Source: Brevipalpus yothersi
Lineage: Eukaryota; Arthropoda; Arachnida; Trombidiformes; Tenuipalpidae
Direction: 5' to 3'
NCBI GenBank assembly: GCA_003956705.1
Contig: QZCP01000579.1
Coordinates: 130,950 to 194,949 of the forward strand
Length of the DNA stretch: 64,000 bases
Shown here: positions 58,623 to 64,000 of the stretch, piece after piece
How positions within the stretch are numbered: position 1 is the first letter of the stretch
How the letters are laid out: the number at the start of each line of letters is the position of its first letter
Translations under genes and position numbers: made by a program
Notes under the pieces: generated by a model
The model's input: the letters and a program-made list of their open reading frames with translations, nothing else
Databases searched by the model: none
Told to the model about the DNA's origin: nothing

Positions 58623-61540
58623 CATACACACAATACATGAGGTCGTTTGATGATGATAAGAGAGGTATGCAAATCATTTGAGCTGGGATCTGAAATATAT
58701 TTATTCAAATAGCTTCAGTGAAAATGCGAGTCTATACGTATATGACTGGAATCACTGCTGTTCATCCATTTGAGCTCGGTGGAGGCATAGATAATTGATC
58801 AAATTTTTTATTCCAAAATACAGCAATATGATAGACGAAAGCCAGATTCAAAATGATTATTAATTGAATATGGATTGATGTTGCCTGGATGGTGTCTACC
58901 TGTTTTGCCATATTTTTTATATAAATGAAATATCATCTCTCGCCATGAAAAGCTGATGAGGTTGTCTCTATTCCTAGCTAGTAGATTTTGTCTACGTGTA
59001 TATGATGAAATTAAGTGAAAATTTTCCAGATTACTTGATATAAGAGGAGAAATAAAGAAAGAGAGAGAGAGAGAAAGAGAGAGAGAGAAAAGAAAGTGGA
59101 AGCCCATAATTTCGATGAACCTTGCCACCATTAGAGATGAAGTATCAGTTGTATGTAGAATAATTTTTTCGAGCTCAAGTGAATAACAATTGAGAATGAA
59201 GAATTGGAGGAGGAAGAAGGGAATAATGTATGAGACTATGAGTAGATACTTTTGCTCAGAGTTCTTAATATTTGCTTGTAAAGTGGATAAAGAGGTTCAA
59301 AAATTGAGGTTTAACAAGAGGCTTGATCAAATAATGTATGCAAAGAGTGGAGATGAGAAGGAACTGTGTGTATAAAATCATCAGGGTTCACAAAATGAGA
59401 GGTTGTCAGAATACAGTAGTAGTATAAGAATAAGAGGAAAAAAGACCTCAAAAAGGAAGTGCTGGAAGAGAATTAGAAGAGAGTTTTTCAGCATTTCAAC
59501 ATCATTATTAGGAATTTGAAAACAATAGATCGAGATAATTTTCAAAGGAAAAAGAATGAAGTGGGAATAAGAAATGAAAATTTTGAATATCAAAAAAGTA
59601 TATGAGTGAAAAAATGAGAAGGTATTTCCAAGACTTTCTTCATACAAATTTTGTTCAGATAATCTTCTCCAGTTTTACATGAGAATTATGTTTGTTTTAT
59701 ATATTCAAATTTTGTTTTTCGGGAGGCCTATTTTATGGGGATAAGAAATAAGGAATGAAATCAAATCTCACTCTCTTCTATTCTCTTCTCTTTTTCCCAA
59801 TTCTAAATAAACTTGAAACGGAGCAAACATTAAGGAATCGAGTTCAGTTGTTGGAAGTATATAAGTATGAGGATAAAAAAAAAGAAAGAAATAAAAATGG
59901 AAGTTGAATAGTATTTACTTACATACACACACACACACATCTAAATATACTCTTCGGCAATGATGGATGGAAAATAATGAAGTTTATGGAATATTCACAG
60001 TCAGAATTGAATAGATTTGCTCCCTTTTCCTGTCACATTTTCCACTCAAATTTGAAAGAGAGAAGCCTAAAGACTGAGGAAGAGAGAGAAAGAGACTAAA
60101 AAAGGAAGATAGAATCTTGAATATCAATTTTTCTCTCTCCTCTCTCTCATTCAATTTTTCTCAACAAACATCCAAGTTCATACGATAAAAAAATTGGGCA
60201 AATATATATATAACGCACACACACACATACACACTCCTTTATTCTCTGTACATTCTTTGAATAGTGTATAAATGTTGGTGAAAGAATTCAAGAACTGTTT
60301 CTGGGTGAGTCGAGTGTGTAGATTTTTTGCCTTCTCTCTCTCTCTTTTCAGATGAATTGTGGCTGTTTCATGAGTTGAAATGGTTTTATTCGCAAAATGT
60401 GCCTTCAAACGTACACCAATTTTGTTCGGATAAATGGTGACAGATTGGCTCTTATCACCCTGCCCTCCATCCATCCGCTCAGTCCCATCATCATCACGGT
60501 TCAGTTCCAAATTCAGCTGCACTCATGATTCCTTCTCTCTTTCACTATTCCTTTTTTTTCTCACCCGAATTCCTTATGTATGTATCCTCACGTTGGATGC
60601 TCGGAAGAGAGAAGAAAGTTTTTTTTATGTTCATATGAACATGGTGAAAACAGAGAATGATATTATGGAAGAACATCAGTTGGAATGTTCATAGGAGAGA
60701 GGGAGAAAGAATTTTTCTCTTATATATATTTCGATCTTGGGCATAAGTATCTCGACACATATACTGACGCAAAACAAAGTCACCAGTAATCATTATCTTC
60801 AGCATTCAAACTCCATACCAGTTCAGGGAGCAAAATTTTTGAAGAAAGAGAAAAATTATGGGAACACTAAAGTGATTTATGAATTTGTAAATGATTATAA
60901 AAATGGAGAAGGTTTTGCAGTTGGTTTGATTTCACAAATGTGTGAATATGGCTTTTCTTCTTACACTCGAGCATTCCTCTAGTCTTTCCAAAACCCAATG
61001 TCTCTCTTTCCTTCTCTTTTGGGGGACAAATAGCTGAAATTTTTCTTTGCACTTTTTGGCTCAAATTGGGCTCCATTTTTGGGTCCAAGATTCTTGAATA
61101 GCTGAGAGAGAAAATATTGATGCTTGCCTGATTCAAAGGTGAAAATGACGACATCAAGATTGCGGTTCTAAGTGGTTCAGAAATGACCAGAATCTCAAAC
61201 TCATATTCTGAGCAGAGATTACTCTTCTGCCCTTCTGTTTTTCATCTTCTTCCAGCCAGTGAGATTGAGAAAGTGGAAATATCTTGTCCATAGTCACCAT
61301 TTCGATCATAATCCAGCCACCATGGTGATCGCTAAACCTCAGAGATGGGCAAGAAAAGTGCCTAGAAAAGCAATATTACGATTGTGGACGCCTATTGGAG
61401 TGAAAGATTGCGTGATAAAACATTTTCCAAGCAATAATTCTGGTTCTCTCTCTCTCTCTCTCTCTCCTCTGATCACCCAGAATATGTCTGCACCATAGCT
61501 TTTCTCTTCATTCTTTTCTCATTTCTCCTTTTCTTCACTC

Positions 61541-61552
<12 letters not shown>

Positions 61553-61582
<30 letters not shown>
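61553..61582 (+). repeat. (CT)n microsatellite
   Basis: About 30 bases of CT. A shorter CT tract lies at 61445-61466. Confidence 0.95.
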
Positions 61583-61585
<3 letters not shown>

Positions 61586-62818
61586 CTCTATTGATGCATC
61601 TTTTCTCATGCCTCTTCCTGATCCAGTGCCATTGCCCTGACTTGCAAAGTGATAGAGATGGAGAGACTAAACTATTCTCTCTCTTCTTCAAATATTCCAT
61701 CCATCTACCTTAGGTCGCATCTATTTCACTGGAATTGAGTGAGAGAGGAATATTTCGAAATCTCATGAACACACTCGCACACATACACACACCCACAAAC
61801 AGCCAGATAAGCTTACTTACTAGAGCTCAATACACTTCTTGTCAGAAATTGGAATGTTTTTATCCTGCTTCTTCTTGTTTATCGTTTCTTCCATTGAATA
61901 CCTCTTCTGTTAGGCAAAGAGGAGTGAAGAAAAAAATCTTCCAAGCAGGCGCATTCAGAAAAATACACTCTTTTTCTTTCTATTTCTCATCTTCTCTCTT
62001 CCAACATTCACAGTCACTGAGTATTGGGATGCCCAGCATCAAAAGTGTCCTCCAATTACCTGATACACTATCACATCTTTTCAATTTTTCAAGATCTGAT
62101 CGATCTTTTCTGCAGAGGAAGAGAAGAAGGAAAGACAAAATGGAAAGATAAATAGGAGAAAATCGATAATACACCGACAATCTCTACCTATTTTCTAGAT
62201 TTGCTCATTTTTCTAACTCGATCTTCCGGAAGCTTAGTCTCAAACTCTTCTCCTTCTCTGTCCCTCTGCTCAAAAGCTCGTCCATCGTCTGTGGAGAGAA
62301 TTTCTTTTATCCATCTTCCTCTCTATGGGAAACAATTTGATACTATAGCCACTCTGTGTAAAATGCTTGACTACTTTTCTTATCTTTTTTCTTTTTTTCA
62401 TTCGATTTTTTCCACCAAATTGATGAAATTTTCCATCACATTGTGAAATAATTTCATTTTGATAGCAGAACGTACTGAATCATAAGGTCTCGTTTTTTGC
62501 CTTTCTTTTCAATACATTAAGTCTACACTTCATGGCAAGTGAGAAAAAGGAGGAAAAATAATTGTAAGATATTGCTTACATGGGGCAAAGGTGCAAGCAA
62601 ATTCTGCTTATTAGCTTGCACACTCTGACTCTGTGATAAGATCAAATCGTATTCATGAGATGTCAGAAAGATTATGAGTCCTTTATTCGCCATCTCTCTT
62701 TCTCTTCCGTCATTTATGCTCGATGATTCCACATGAATATTGCAAATATACAAGCTCAAAGTCTCATTGATATAGGAGTTTTGCTGATCTTTTTTTTCAT
62801 TTCGTTGGAGTGACATTT

Positions 62819-62851
<33 letters not shown>

Positions 62852-63302
62852 CTCTCTTACCAAACAATCTGGAGCATAATCCTCCATTTTATGCATCTTT
62901 TCATCCTCTTGGTTCACTTATTTTGCTGTCTGCTGTCTGTTCAATTTTTTTTCTTCTCACATCTTCCATACCTCTCTTCTCTCTCTTCTCTCTCTTCTCT
63001 CTTTCCATCTTCATCTCTCTTTCACTTTCTCTTTTACTCTCGTCTTATTTTCTATCAACATTCACCTCATCCAAAATCTACACATACATGAGCCAAACAC
63101 ACTTTTCACCTTCTTAAATGTATGGATAATATTATAAGTATAGCTGAGCATATTCTGGGGAGAAAGTCATGATATTATGATCACAAACACGTGAATGGGT
63201 AATATTTGCACGCTCTTGAATCAATTAGCATAGATTCGAATAACTAGGATAGTGTATTATTCGAATAAGTAAAAATAGTTAAGTAAAAAGAATACACACT
63301 CA

Positions 63303-63322
63303 TATATATATATATATATATC
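63303..63322 (+). repeat. (AT)n microsatellite
   Basis: About 20 bases of alternating AT, about 260 bases upstream of the candidate gene start at 63586. Confidence 0.85.
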
Positions 63323-63585
63323 TCGCCCAATTCGGACTATTATTATATGAGTGGTAGAAAAGGGCGAGCCATAAAGTGAGCATAGCGTTAAGTTAATAAA
63401 TAGTTTATTAAATATTATTCTTTGTCATGTGTCTATAAGCTTTCTCTCTTTCTCTCTTCCTCTATCATTCATTTCTTATTCTCGTTCATTCCATCTTCTC
63501 TCCCTCTTCTGTCAAATTGTATTCCATAATATTCCCTTGGAATATTCCCAGAGTATTCCCTCTCTCTCTCGCTCTCTCACTTTCA

Positions 63586-63949
63586 ATGGAAATCAATTTC
63601 AAAGCGCCATCTACTGTGGTACGTAAATCGTTAGCATTCGTTCCCATCATTCTTCATCATTTAACGTTTGTCTTTATCGTTTTTCACCTTTCCTTCTCTT
63701 TTTCTATATTTATATCAATGATTCTCAGATCCTTAAAAGAATCTTCTCTTTTACTTTTTCATCTCGATGCTCAATCAATTATCTATCTTGCTTATTGCTT
63801 TTGTGTTTTGTCTAGTGCCATTTTCGCCGCCATATCATGAACCTCTTTCTCGTTTTGACAGTCATTTAGGATTTTCTCATTTATCAAGTCCACCTTATCT
63901 GAATTTTATTCTTGCTGGGATTCCTATTTCAGTCTTTTTTTGCTTTTCG
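63586..63949 (+). CDS. candidate 5' exons of an unrecognised gene running off the right edge
   Basis: ATG at 63586 opens a 37-base exon (MEINFKAPSTVV) ending at a donor C|GTAAAT at 63622. A strong acceptor, a T-rich tract ending TCTAG, opens an exon at 63816 that continues in exactly the right phase. It reads on with LPFSPPYHEPLSRFDSHLG and FSHLSSPPYLNFILAGIPIS to a possible donor TCG|GTAAAA at 63949. The frame also stays open to the end of the window. The Pro/His/Ser-rich sequence with a hydrophobic end looks like real protein, but I do not recognise a family. The in-phase join and natural composition are the only evidence. Confidence 0.4.
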
Positions 63950-64000
63950 GTAAAATTATATATCAGATGTATATTCGTGAAAATATATTTGAGTTTTGAT

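Larger units (their letters stand above)
45156..63585. other. 18 kb gene-poor region dominated by simple repeats
   Basis: I read both strands and found no frame that is both long and not low-complexity. Pyrimidine- and purine-rich DNA is everywhere, giving many Ser-Leu and Arg-Glu pseudo-frames. Weak candidates include an open piece after a TTAGATAG acceptor at about 45430-45662, the 116-codon minus frame at 57626-57976, and an acceptor-bounded piece at 60346-60431. None is recognised. The region may be intergenic or the 5' part and introns of the gene that seems to begin at 63586. Confidence 0.45.

Overview
The window looks like nuclear DNA of a compact-genome animal. The evidence is AT-rich sequence, short GT-AG introns (mostly about 50-130 bases), and clear metazoan single-copy genes: presenilin, kinesin-II KIF3A, Csk, FBXL16, SNX17, SNX13, ZDHHC17/HIP14, a choline-phosphate cytidylyltransferase, and a polypeptide GalNAc-transferase. 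An arthropod is most likely and a mite is my best guess. This rests on gene content, intron style and divergence, not on any species-specific marker. There is no bacterial, phage or CRISPR content, and I found no tRNA or rRNA gene.

Layout. At the left edge is a possible gene tail (2-115, +). A four-exon GALNT gene (1724-6124, -) carries one 2.2 kb intron. A single-exon secreted orphan protein (8230-8832, +) has its own poly(A) signal. Next come an intronless presenilin (10270-11622, -), an intronless CCT/Pcyt1 (14470-15435, -), and, diverging from it, a 13-exon KIF3A (16486-19149, +). KIF3A converges on a four-exon FBXL16 (19726-21900, -). FBXL16 shares an 0.8 kb upstream region with a seven-exon SNX17 (22710-24975, +). 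SNX17 converges on a two-exon Csk-type kinase (25629-27023, -). After an assembly gap inside a (GA)n tract there is a divergent two-exon BTB/C2H2 zinc-finger gene (28937-30390, -), an eight-exon ZDHHC17 (35293-38040, -) and a five-exon SNX13 (39438-42775, -). From about 42.8 kb to the right edge I see no confident gene. That 21 kb is full of (GA)n/(CT)n and (CA)n tracts, and a plausible new gene begins at 63586 on the + strand.

The exon joins were made by hand from GT-AG sites with phase checking, and all multi-exon models close in frame. The genes are mostly housekeeping, signalling and trafficking genes (endosomal sorting SNX17 and SNX13, palmitoylation ZDHHC17, Golgi O-glycosylation GALNT, ciliary transport KIF3A, Notch/gamma-secretase presenilin). 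Their clustering need not be functional.

I found no convincing previously undescribed multi-gene system. The items most worth a second look are a Csk without an SH3 domain, a CCT with a shortened membrane-binding region and no phosphorylation tail, an unusual relay-region sequence in the KIF3A motor, the orphan secreted protein, a GC-elevated island at about 31.9-33.6 kb with opposed microsatellites and a small perfect hairpin, and several phase-consistent candidate exons of unknown genes.
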